From the NCBI RefSeq assembly GCF_000165425.1, contig NW_001799027.1, forward strand, positions 1,924 to 65,923: 64,000 bases of DNA. The letters are read 5' to 3'. How positions within the stretch are numbered: position 1 is the first letter of the stretch; each line of letters starts with the position of its first letter. Source of the DNA: Paramecium tetraurelia. Its lineage: Eukaryota; Ciliophora; Oligohymenophorea; Peniculida; Parameciidae. A program made the translations under genes and the position numbers. The notes under the pieces were generated by a model. The model worked only from the letters and a program-made list of their open reading frames with translations, was not told the origin of the DNA and made no database searches. Below are positions 25,403 to 35,626 of this stretch, one piece after another.

Positions 25403-26427
25403 ATTTATTATTTTTATATTTACTCTTCATATATTTTATTCCTTATTTCTTAATGCAATTTTTAGTACTCCAACAACTCTTGCTGCACCTAATACAACTT
25501 CTCAATATTGCTCTATTAAGCCTTAGTGATCAAAGTTTCAGTTAAATTATGTATGTCATAGATTGTCTTCTCTGTGAGATGGTCATCTTCTTCAACTAAT
25601 TCGTCTTCCTTGACTTCCACCTTATCGACATCCAAGACTTCTTCCAATTTCTTGAATTTCATTATTTTCTTCATCTTCCTCTAAGTCAATTTTTTTTAAT
25701 AGCTTTCTAATTCCTTTGGAAAACTAATCTCATAGGTACTAATAGTTACATTCCCAAGGCTTAAAAGCGTTCATTCTGATCAATCTTTACAGAGTCGATC
25801 TCATCGATCAATTTCAAATGACATAATATTGATTTTCTGATGTCCACATTCTATTATGGAGTAATTAAATACAGTTTCGATTGGGTTGTTGCTGATATTC
25901 AAAATTTCTATCATCTGCGGCACCTAATCAAAGATTATGGAATTGATCTAGTTTTCAGACACATCTAGTAAGGCTAGTTTCCTGCTATTTTTCAATCCTT
26001 TCAAAACTGAGATTTAATTATTCTTCAAACTCAAATACTCCAAATTGATTAAGGTGTCTAGATTCTCTATCTCGCTGATTTTATTCTACATATGGATCGA
26101 TCGCTTACATTTTGGAGGAAGAGGATTTACAGCTTGTCGAACAATTCAAGGTTTTCGATCTTCCCTATAAATGTAAAGGCATAATGCTTACTTATGTTCA
26201 GAAATTCTAAGTGTATAGTCTTGAGAGACATCAATTCATTGGTTCTAAATACTTATGAGGATGGGTCCTTACTTCTGATCCTCGGTCATAATGTCAATGA
26301 AGTTCTGATCGATGCTGGTTTTGAGAATGAGAGCCAAATCGATTTGGAACTCTTTGTCCTTGAGAGCCAATAATTCAGTCTCCTTTATGTCCACTTACTC
26401 GTTTTCGCTATCGTTTTACTCTTGCAT
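25399..26427 (-). CDS. Leucine-rich repeat protein with acidic coiled tail
   Basis: After removing introns of 28, 23, 22 and 26 nt the protein is 309 aa. Residues from about 70 to 170 form LRRs of the SDS22-like type (NKISEIENLDTLINLEYLSL, then NNQISVLKGLKNSRKLALLDV, then LNISNNPIET). The C-terminal third is charged and helical (KVEVKEDELVEEDD, EKLYQVQQELLEYQK). This layout resembles axonemal LRR proteins such as LRRC46, but the match is by pattern only. The stop as drawn overlaps the RDR start codon; a possible further 20-nt intron would move the stop to 25427-25429. It is tightly linked to the downstream RDR. Confidence 0.75.
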
Positions 26428-26654
26428 GATTATTTGAATTATTATATAAATTTTAACATTTCATATAATTATTTTCGAGGAATGATGAATTTGAATTATA
26501 ATTAAATTTTGTAATTCATAAATGGCTCCACAATTTATAGTTTGTCATTTGGATTCAAACTTCAAATGCATAATATTTATCAATGATGAGATAATATTAA
26601 AAAGTTGTTTTAAAAATTAAACAATTTTAGAGTAATATCATATTATTAATTATT

Positions 26655-28808
26655 ATGTAATATTTAAATTTGTTCATACAACCAATATCAAGCTCAGTAG
26701 TGTTCCCATACTCTAGTTTGTAACTCCATAACGTGGATTGCTATAATCAATCATTACATTCTCAATACATCGGATTGGTTTCGTAAATCGATGACACCCA
26801 ATCAGATGTTCAAACTATATCATAATACAGTTTATATGGCACACTTGTGCATTTAGCAAAAGAGCAAGACGACTCTTCCCACTCTTACAAAGCATTTGCG
26901 TTTGCCAGATTTCGAATTAATTCGTTTTGCCAACTCTCCCCATTTTTAGTGGCAAACGTCGAAATTTTGAATGACGATATCCGAAACCACGATACCGAAA
27001 TCCTTACCCTGTTCAAAGAGGCAATAAAAGTAAATGACTATTTATATTGTAGATTTATATGGAAAACTTCTCCCTTCTTCAAAACGCCCTGCTAAAACAG
27101 AAAATCGATGAGGAAGATAATATAGTGAAATTATACTATCAGGTCTCAAGCAGAATACAAATTCCATTCAACCAAAAAATAAGATTATTATAAATGAATG
27201 ATAACAATGAGAGAATATCGACATTGATACAATATTTGAATCACAAAATGACACAATACACTACGAACTATGAATTGGAGTAAAAACTTAAGCAGGAACT
27301 AATGTCTGAAATGTAAAACAATGGAGATAACTTAATTAATTAAACTCAATAAATTATTCCATAAATCCAAGAATTAGAACTGGATTATTAAAAGTAATAC
27401 ATTGAGTCATTGCCATGGGGAATCGTGTCTCCAGAAACTCTGAGTATATAGCAGTGCAAAGAGAAGTTGGATAAGAAACATTATGGTTTGGACATGGCTA
27501 AACAGCGTATCCTATAATATTTGGCCATTAAATTTTTAACTAAATCTACTGGATCCATTATTTGTCTACATGGTCATCCTGGAGTGGGAAAGACATCTTT
27601 AGCTTAGAGCATAGCTGAGTCTTTGGGGAGACCATTTCAAAAGATATCTCTGGGGGGAGTTTCAGACGAAGCTCAAATTAGAGGTCACAGAAAGACATAT
27701 GTAGGGGCCTAGGCAGGCATGATTATGGAAGCAATCAAGAAGGCAAAGTGTGTTAATCCAGTCATCTTACTTGATGAGATAGATAAGATCAATCAATACA
27801 CAGTTGGATCAGCTTTGTTAGAGGTCTTGGATCCAGAATAAAATAAATCATTTACTGACAACTACGTCAATGAAGAATTCAATTTAAGTTAAGTTCTGTT
27901 CATTTCAACAGCCAACTATATAGGATCTATACAGCCAGCATTGAGAGACAGATTGGAAATGATAGAAATACCATCCTATACTATTGATGAGAAGGAAAAG
28001 ATTGCCATTTAGTATCTAATTCCTAAACAGTTGGAGCTTAATGCCATCGATGGGTAGGTAGATTTCAATAAGGAGGTCGTCAGATATCTGATCACAAATT
28101 ACACCAATGAGAGTGGAGTCAGATAGTTGGAGAGACAAATCAATTCTATTTTTAGAAAGATTGCACTCCAATAAGTCAGAGGGAAGAGGAAGGGAACTTA
28201 CAATATCAACAAGGGATTCATTAATCAATGTTTGGGTGAATCCACCTTTGGTTATAAGAACATCAAATTGCAGAGTGTTGGGATGTGCAAAGGGTTGAAT
28301 GATGGGATGAACATTTTAGAAGTCATAAAAACAAAGGGATAAGGCAATTTATACTAGTAATCCAAGGATCAATATATAGTAGAATAAGGAATAACTGCCT
28401 TGTCTTATTTAAGGAATTGTTTCAAACACATTTAATTTCAGAATTGGGACATTAATGTTGCTAACTAGAATTGTTTAGGAGTTTGTGTTGTTGTTGCTAT
28501 GGTGTCGTTATTCATGAATAAGAAGGTGAAATCAAGTGTTGCATTCGCAGGAGAGTTGAGTCTCAAGGGCTCTATTTTCAGACAAGACAATCTAAGAGAA
28601 AGCATCATTTCTGCAGCAGAGACTGGAGTTGAGAGGTATACATGTGATTTAATTTAAAAGCATCATTATTCCATCCTAGAATGTGGGAGACATTTAGAAT
28701 TTAGAACCTTAAATAAAAAAGAGAATTAGATTGGTTGATCACATTGAAGAGGTTTTTCAATTGGCATTTGAGGATGGATTTACTTACTACCACTACCCTA
28801 ATTTATGA
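26655..28808 (+). CDS. Lon-like AAA+ protein with degenerate protease dyad
   Basis: The spliced protein is 701 aa, with introns of 23 nt (near 27030) and 25 nt (near 28638). The N-terminal substrate-binding domain ([17 protein letters not shown]...YGTLVHLAK) leads to a helical linker and an AAA+ module with Walker [10 protein letters not shown], Walker [11 protein letters not shown] and the sensor [14 protein letters not shown]. The C-terminal Lon protease fold is present ([14 protein letters not shown], ending [14 protein letters not shown]). The catalytic Ser site, normally GPSAG, reads QNCLGV with Cys (28472-28474). The catalytic Lys site, normally GGxKEK, reads DNLRES with Arg (28595-28597). 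It probably unfolds or binds proteins without Lon-type proteolysis. Typical Lons are 780-950 aa; compartment is unclear. Confidence 0.9.
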
Positions 28809-28858
28809 TATATATATATATTATAAAATTTCAAATGATTATATTTATATGTCATATA

Positions 28859-30373
28859 TCACATGTAAATTTCCCCTTGATAGATAGCTGTCTCTAGATT
28901 CTGTCTCATTTTACAACATTTTGAGGAAGCATTTTGGATTTTCTCCTTTTTTTCTATGAAGTCTTTTTTTTATTCATGGATGGGTTTATCAGATTGTTTG
29001 TGGTCCAATTTTTCGATTTCATCAAACAACTTAATCAAAGAGATGGCCAATGTTTCGCAAGCATGTTCAAAGATTTCTTGGTAGTGATCAAACAATTTGG
29101 CAGACTATTAATTCGTTTTAGATATGTAGTAACCTATACAATAGGACCTGTGAGATAAGTTATAATTAATACCATTTTAGTACGACTCTGGATTGAATTA
29201 GTTCTTTCATTACTTCCTCTAAGAATTGACTATCTTAATATGTGAATTAGTAATGCTTGAAGATAGAGATGATATATTATTCTTTGATTTATTTTAATCT
29301 TTGCATAGCTTTTTCCTTGGCAGCCTAAGAGTTTAAGAATCTTTCATAATAGAAATTATAGCGTTGCAAAACTTCTTTCTCCTTTTCGATATTGGCAGTA
29401 GGAGCCACATATTTGTTGCATTTGAAATGATCTTTATGATCAGGTTCCCAAGGTTGAGAGCAAATATAACAAAAAGCCTTACCACAACCTCCTGGAGGTT
29501 TACACATCATGTAATTGCAGCCTTCAGATCTCTCGACTGGTTTCTTGCAAAAGGGACATGATTTTGTGTTAACGACAATCCATCTGACATTGGCCTCATC
29601 CTTTTTGATTTCAGCCACCCATTTTTTAACCAAATCACAAGGACATGGAGGATGAAGATCTTCTTTGCAATAAAAACAGAATTTATTCTAGCATACACAA
29701 GTAACTTCCTTCACTGATGAGCATTGAGGTTTCAAAATCTTATTGCAATCCACTCCAGTACAATATGCGAGATATCTGGAACAATCTACGAATCTTCTGC
29801 ATAGTAAATTCTCAAACTCATGGGCATTTGAATATTTTCTAATCATCGAAAATGGCAATCTGTAATTGCATCCGTTCTATAAGCATCTCACTACCAAGAA
29901 TTTATCCTAAAGCACTCTCTACTTTATCGTCTGCGAGATGCAAGACTCGCAAAATCTATGAGTGCATCCCAATTCAATCAAATTCCCTTCAAAAAAACAC
30001 ACTGAACAACATCCCTTGACTCCATTAAAGGTGATTCCATCATGATTGTTGACAATGCCTTTCATCCTTAATTCAGCCAATAATGCCTCTTAGTTATTGA
30101 AGTAATTCGTTGTGATGTCTTCTTTATTCCAATTGTAGTGCATGAGTAGCTACATTACTAAGAATTATTACTTCATATGTGTTGTCCTCATTGAAATACA
30201 ACTTCTCTTTGAGATCTTGAACATCTTATTCAATCTCTTAAATGACATCCTTTATATCCAGGATCTCTACACTATTAATTCTATTCAATAAGTGTTTACC
30301 CTTATAACGAATATTATTTTTCTATCTAAATTGAATCGTACTCATCATCATAGTTGTATATTTCATCCCCCAT
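28859..30373 (-). CDS. Ariadne-type RBR E3 ubiquitin ligase
   Basis: Spliced length 482 aa with introns of 19, 22 and 25 nt, total in frame. The acidic start MGDEIYNYDDEYDS resembles Ariadne-1 proteins. RING1 reads CCSVCFFEGN...CTHRFCESCI, followed by an in-between-RING zinc region (CSSVKEVTCVCQNKFCFYC). RING2 reads SCPFCKKPVERSEGCNYMMC with the conserved Cys of EGCNYM, the expected thioester site, then CGKAFCYIC and QPWEPD. The C-terminal Ariadne helices (YYERFLNSQAAKEKAMQRL, ISLIKLFDEIEKLDHK) follow. RBR ligases take ubiquitin from an E2 onto the RING2 cysteine before transfer; Ariadne members work with cullin ligases. Convergent with the Lon-like gene, 50 bp apart. Confidence 0.93.
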
Positions 30374-31173
30374 GTTTTTTGTATTTGTTATTATTAATAA
30401 ATTTCTATAAATGAACATACGGATTATATAAAGTGATTCAAGAATTATAAACACAATTCTATCAACAAAATATCAGCCAAAACTTGCTGAGATAGTCAGA
30501 ATTTCTCAAATTTGACATTTTGAATAAACGCTGCACAAATTAATATCCTAATCAGACCCATAAGAAACAGTATTCGTTAGTTAGTTACATCAAGCTAAAA
30601 CTCATAACCTGAAATTTAATTACAAATGAAATAACAACTTTATAATGGTTAAGGATATAGAAGAACACAGAACAAGCTTAATATTCTAACATGGAAAGTA
30701 TTGAAAAGATGATTACTGATAAGCGAGAGTTATTAATTAAAGAATTCAGAATAGGATTTCAATTAAACGACCTAAGAAAAAAAGTAATTTTCTTCAGTTT
30801 ATATCTTACTCCCGCTTCGCTAAAGTAGTTTACTAATGTGCAAATTCTACGAAGAAATGTGACAAAGGTTGAAAGATAAATTTCAATAATATGATCGATA
30901 AACAAAACTGGATAAACTAACTACACTCATAATCATTATACTCACTTGAATTAAATGGAATAAGTTAATTAAAATATATGGACTTTCACTAAAAATAATC
31001 TCATTATCAAATTCCAGAAGAATTTATTGAACATTCAGTTTTATAAGTCTACATACATCAAAAGTTGATTAGTTACTTATAAAATAAAAAAAACCAAATA
31101 AAAATGAATAGAGAATTAAAAGAATTGAATTTTATGATAATCCATATTCTAAATATAAGAATTCATCACTCTA
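30374..31173. other. 800-bp gap
   Basis: Lies between the RBR and cofilin genes. The plus strand has a 67-codon frame from ATG near 30691 (MESIEKMITDKRELLIKEF) to a TGA near 30892, and an overlapping short frame from 30626. Neither has a second exon I can join or a recognisable family, so I do not call a gene. Confidence 0.35.
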
Positions 31174-31643
31174 TCAGTTCAATACAGTCTTTTTGATTTC
31201 AGCTTCCTCAACTTCAGATGGTTCATTTGCTTAAATTTCTTTTGAAAGTCCATTCAATTTCTTCTTCAATGCTTCCTTTCCTGCAGCGTAAGCCATCTTC
31301 TATTTTACTGGTTGGTTGGTGTCTGGTGACCAGAATATGAAGACCAATTTATCAACTTGTCTTGGTGGAACGTCGTCTGTTTAAGCATGATAATCGTAAA
31401 CAGCATATCGGGACTTTTATGTTAAAGATTAGAGTTACTTCATTTTGAAGATGACTAACAAATTCAGCGTAAGTACTATCTCTTGCTCCCTTTTGATCAA
31501 CGACAATCTTAAGAATATACAATGAAGATTACTTCGTTCTTATCTTTGTCCAACTTAAATATAACAAATCTATATTGTTTGCCTAACTTCAGATTGTTGA
31601 ATTCTGTAACACAATCATCACTAACATTGGTACCTACGTTCAT
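31174..31643 (-). CDS. ADF/cofilin
   Basis: Actin-depolymerising factor that severs and turns over actin filaments. After removing two 25-nt introns the protein is 139 aa, the usual size. Family landmarks are clear: YRFVIFKLDKDKNEI, the strand RYAVYDYHAQTDD, and VDKLVFIFWSPDTNQPVKQK followed by MAYAAGKEALKKKLNGL, which is the main actin-binding helix with its basic cluster. The N-terminus MNVGTNVSDDC has the serine region usual in cofilins. It sits 50 bp downstream of a pseudokinase gene on the same strand. Confidence 0.95.
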
Positions 31644-31693
31644 AATAATATCTTAATATAATATTTAAATTTTTGTTAATTAAATCACATTAT

Positions 31694-33479
31694 TCATTTC
31701 TTTAAAGGCACTTTCTTAACATTAGGTGATTTAGATCTCATCTGGGTTTAGGGTCTTTGACTCTTCAATAATTAAGGTTTCTTATTAACTACTTATTTAT
31801 TCGCATTGTTATTGCTAGTACCCAAGGTAGTACTAGTTGTATTTTACACAGTTCTTGCTTTTTTGTTAGAAATGTCCTTCAATTTGGATGAGGGTCGTTA
31901 ACTACTTCTAGTGGGTGAAACAAAATCCATCTATTCTTTTTACCTAGATGAATCGAGGAAGTCCGACCCAGGGTTGAATGGAACATGAACTTGCTCATGC
32001 AGAAAGGCATACTCTGTTGGCTAAATAGATTGATGTTTAGAAACTGAAGATTGTTAAGATTTCTATGAATATCTATGATTCGGAGATTGTGAAATGGTCA
32101 AATATTAAAGAGAATTGGCCTATTACGGCACTTGTGTCGAATAAAAGGCCTATTATTAACTGCTTTGACTTGATTGGAAGGACTATAAGTTGGAAGGAAT
32201 CTGTGGTTTTTATTGTGTCTGTATTTATTGGGATGGTGTTTGATTCATAGATCTATTATTCGAATGCATCTTGACGGTAGGTTATGAATTTTTTTATGAT
32301 AAAAAAGGATGAACTTTCTTCATTGACTGAGGTTCCTCGTTTTCTTAATTAGACCTTAACTATTATTTTTGCAATTAGTTCTCCTATTGAAAGAACATAG
32401 GGTGTTATTGCATAGATGTTAATGTTGGGTTAGAATCTTTGAAATTACATGATTGCAATGTAAATTGTTAAGATTGTTGACATAATAAAGGATGCTATTA
32501 ATTTGATTGCATAATAAATGACTGCGCCTATGATTGTTGTTCTCTTACTAATACTCGTGATTGGATCTCAATTGCATGTTCATTCAAAATATCATTTTGG
32601 TTGTTAGGTATTATGACTTTATTATTGCTGTTCATCGATTATTGCATCAATTCTACTATGCTCTCCTCGTATATCTACAAGTAATTTGGTCTATCTTCTG
32701 GTTTAAAAGATAACATTCGACTGACTAATTTATTGTTGGCTCTACTTAGCATTTCATTCAGAACTTCTAATTATATTTAAACTACTAAGTACCTTATTTT
32801 ATGTTGTATTCTTGGAAATCATAAATTTTTTGTATCTATTCTTATAAAATGAGTTCTAAACAGACCAATCCAATTGTAAAGACCTCACTTTTCTCCTTAT
32901 TATATTCTGGCTTGAAGACTTTTCTGCCTAATTGAAAAAACAACTCTGGTGAAAGGTAACAGTATTCTTCAAAACCACTCAAAAATCTATTATATTAATC
33001 CACATTTGGTAAAAGTAATTTCACTTGATTTGTATACATAAAAGACTGCGGTCTCAAATCTCCGTGATATCTATCACGATTCTGCAATTCAATCAAGGTG
33101 TGAATGATTTATTGTAAAAACTAAAACCAAGGCAAATTAGCTGGTAGTTAATTTCCAAATTCAAAGATAGCATCGATTTTAAATAAATTACTACACAACG
33201 TTGACTCTTCCTCTTTCTGAATGTCTAATAGGCGAATCAAACCTGGCATCTAACTAATTTACTAATATTGTTCCAATCTCTTCAATTCTTTTTGATAATG
33301 CATCTCGCTTTAATAAACTTTATGCACTACAGCTACTTCTTCCATTTGATTTGTGTAGACCTCAATTTCACATCCGAAACTAAAAGATATTATACCAATA
33401 ATTACACTCTGCTTTCTCTAGAATCAACCTTTTACCAATTTTTCAAAAAGTGTTATTTGGACTGTTAAACTTAACCCAT
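31694..33479 (-). CDS. Pseudokinase with long glutamine-rich tail
   Basis: The N-terminus MGQVQQSKQ has Gly2 and may be myristoylated; a 26-nt intron then leads into a kinase fold. Kinase-like features are HTLIELQNRDRYHGDLRPQS at the catalytic-loop position, a region LLLPN where DFG should be, YLSPELFF in place of the APE motif, and TIGLVCLELIL for helix F. HRD is therefore HGD without the following N, and the magnesium-binding DFG is absent, so catalysis is doubtful. The second half is low-complexity Q/N/S-rich with fragments PVKEPTEYAFLHEQ-like, ending KSPNVKKVPLKK. Ciliates carry many such kinases; the partner is unknown. The 3' exon boundaries are approximate. Confidence 0.72.
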
Positions 33480-34205
33480 AAATTTAATTAACGATATTTA
33501 GTATAAAATTTACTAATAAATATCATCATTAAAATAATATAGTTTTTATACTCTCCTACAGTTCATCAACATTAACAAACTGAAATCATACTCTCATAAG
33601 TGAACGATAGACGTATATATCTATTATCTTTTTCAATTAAGTATCTCTCGAAAATAATTCATTTTTCTTAGTGACACATCATAAGAGATTAGATTAATTA
33701 GTTTATGATTTAATTTGTTCTCTAAGTAATATTAAATAAATATCGAACAAAGTACATTTTATTATTATATTATTTTCATCCCATTAATAGCTCAGACATA
33801 AATTAAATATATCAATTATACATTTATAAGATATTATTCAGTATCTACATGACAATTAAATATAATAATCTTTAAATTTATATAGACTCATTTCGTTATC
33901 ATGGAATCAGATTAAATTATCATTCTACATTCAAGCATACTATTACTAAAAAGAATTTCATTATTTCCCAATTGTATAAAACAAGAGTCTCTTTAAGCTC
34001 TTTCTAGTTTTGTTCTCTATTTGAATGTTCCTTATGTAATAGAATCAGTCTCAGAGACCAAATTCCAAAAATAGTGAAATTTAATAATATAATTCTCTGA
34101 AAGAGACTAGAAATCATATATGATGAGGGATTGAAAGATGGAAGAATGTTAGAACTTAATGGTCTAATGTAATTGTGTGATTTGTTATACACTTTTATTA
34201 TAACC
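33480..34205. other. 726-bp gap
   Basis: AT-rich spacer between the SCP2-like gene's stop and the start of the pseudokinase gene, both on the minus strand. It holds the promoter of the pseudokinase. A 71-codon minus frame at 34004-34219 begins inside the SCP2 gene in another frame and shows no protein-family features. Confidence 0.4.
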
Positions 34206-34589
34206 TCAAAGTTTGGCATCTTTTGGTAAAAGATCTGGGGTGAATTTGGTGGCAGCAGCCATATTTCCCTTGATCTTCATCTTTCCTTACATGAAGGCTT
34301 ATTGAGGATTCAACTTTCCTTGAGCCATAGCCATCATGTCATCATCAACCATGGTGAATGTGGCATCAGCTGTTCCGACACGTCCCTTGGCAATTGACTA
34401 AAGATATAAATGGATAATGCATACTCCTGAGCCATTCTTGAGATCAACAGTCCAAACTTCAGGGGTTTCTCCTTTGGCCTTTGAAACTTCAAAGAAATAG
34501 ATGGCATTGATTTTCTTAACCAAATCAGCACCTTGGGATTTGATGAATGGATCCATCTTTTCAAACAAAGCTGCAGATTTCAAAGCCAT
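34206..34589 (-). CDS. SCP2 sterol-carrier domain protein with peroxisomal AKL end
   Basis: Lipid-transfer domain of the SCP2 family, which binds fatty acyl and sterol ligands. The protein is 118 aa after removing a 27-nt intron at 34398-34424. Conserved blocks are [50 protein letters not shown] and [10 protein letters not shown]. The last residues are DAKL; AKL is a type 1 peroxisomal targeting signal and also ends animal SCP2, so peroxisomal location is likely. The single intron is a multiple of three and lacks an in-frame TGA, so an unspliced message would still be translated with nine extra residues. Confidence 0.93.
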
Positions 34590-34654
34590 TAAAATTATTT
34601 AATAATTTATTTAATATATTTTATTTCTAATTTTCTTAACATTATATAAACATA

Positions 34655-35537
34655 TCACATATCATCTTCGTCATCATCTTGACACATATTCATTAATTAA
34701 TTCATGAGGTTGGCAGCTTTTTCCCTTCTCTCCTCATCTGTCATTTTGGAAGTCCTAAACAATAGATATGATTAATACACCTAATCTTGGTCATATCATG
34801 CATCAGTTGTGCAAATTGATCATCCTCATTTTCTAGTTGATCGAGGCCTTGAGATTGTTTTTCACTCACTTTCGTTTTGCTAATGTTCTCCTTCTTCTCC
34901 TACACCTTGGGTCTCATGTATGTCCAAGTGTTACATTCAATAATTTCTATGATCCTGGGAAATCCAAGAGTTTCTTCGGCTTACTCAGATAACTGTTTGA
35001 TTTATTGTTTGATGGGTGGATTGTTTAGGTCTAAATAAATTTATTCAACAAAGCTTTCTAATTTTTTCTCCTCATTTTCCAAAAGCTCCAAATTGATTTT
35101 GGTTCCTTCTTTTCTATCATAGATAATGGCCTATAGACCAGGTTAGATTTGGTTTAGAATTTGATCGCACAAATTAATGAATTAATCTAGTCCACTCATG
35201 TTGTTGGCATCAACAATAAATAATACGCCGTCTACTTTGATTGTTTATAATTATTCCAAAGCATTTTCTTAATTAAAATAATTGTAATTTATTGTATGCA
35301 ATCCTACATCACATGTATAATACTTAGTGTTAATTAAACTATTAAATCGATGCCAATTATTACAGTTAAGTCCCAATCTTTTGATGATCTTCATCAATCT
35401 TATCAAAAATTAATTCATCACTATTGAAATGTTTGATTAAATCTAACATATTAAAATAGGAATGTACACTAAATTAGTTTCATTGAATAGGAGTGCTCTG
35501 GAGCAATTATGATTAAATTGGAATTGGTTTAATCCAT
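34655..35537 (-). CDS. AAGAB/p34-like adaptin-binding protein
   Basis: In animals and fungi AAGAB/p34 is an assembly chaperone for clathrin adaptor complexes AP1 and AP2. After introns of 25, 25 and 26 nt the protein is 268 aa. The N-terminal Rab-like fold is visible as NLIIIAPEHSYSMKLIQYL, then YYTCDVG, VDGVLFIVDANN and QAIIYDRKEG, followed by GFPRIIEIIECNTWTYMRPK. The C-terminal helix EDDQFAQLMHDMTKI...MTDEERREKAANLMNQLM is characteristic of p34. The phosphate-binding loop GxxxxGKS is not conserved, consistent with a pseudo-GTPase. Family assignment rests on the paired fold and C-terminal helix. Confidence 0.75.
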
Positions 35538-35626
35538 TCTTAATAATGTAATTATAAATATATATAAATAATTAAAAAATATCTGCATGATTGGTATGTT
35601 TATTAAAACATATATATAACATAGAT

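Noticed and set aside
34004-34219. Minus 71-codon frame after SCP2
   Set aside because: Begins inside the SCP2 gene in another frame and has no family features; the spacer is AT-rich.
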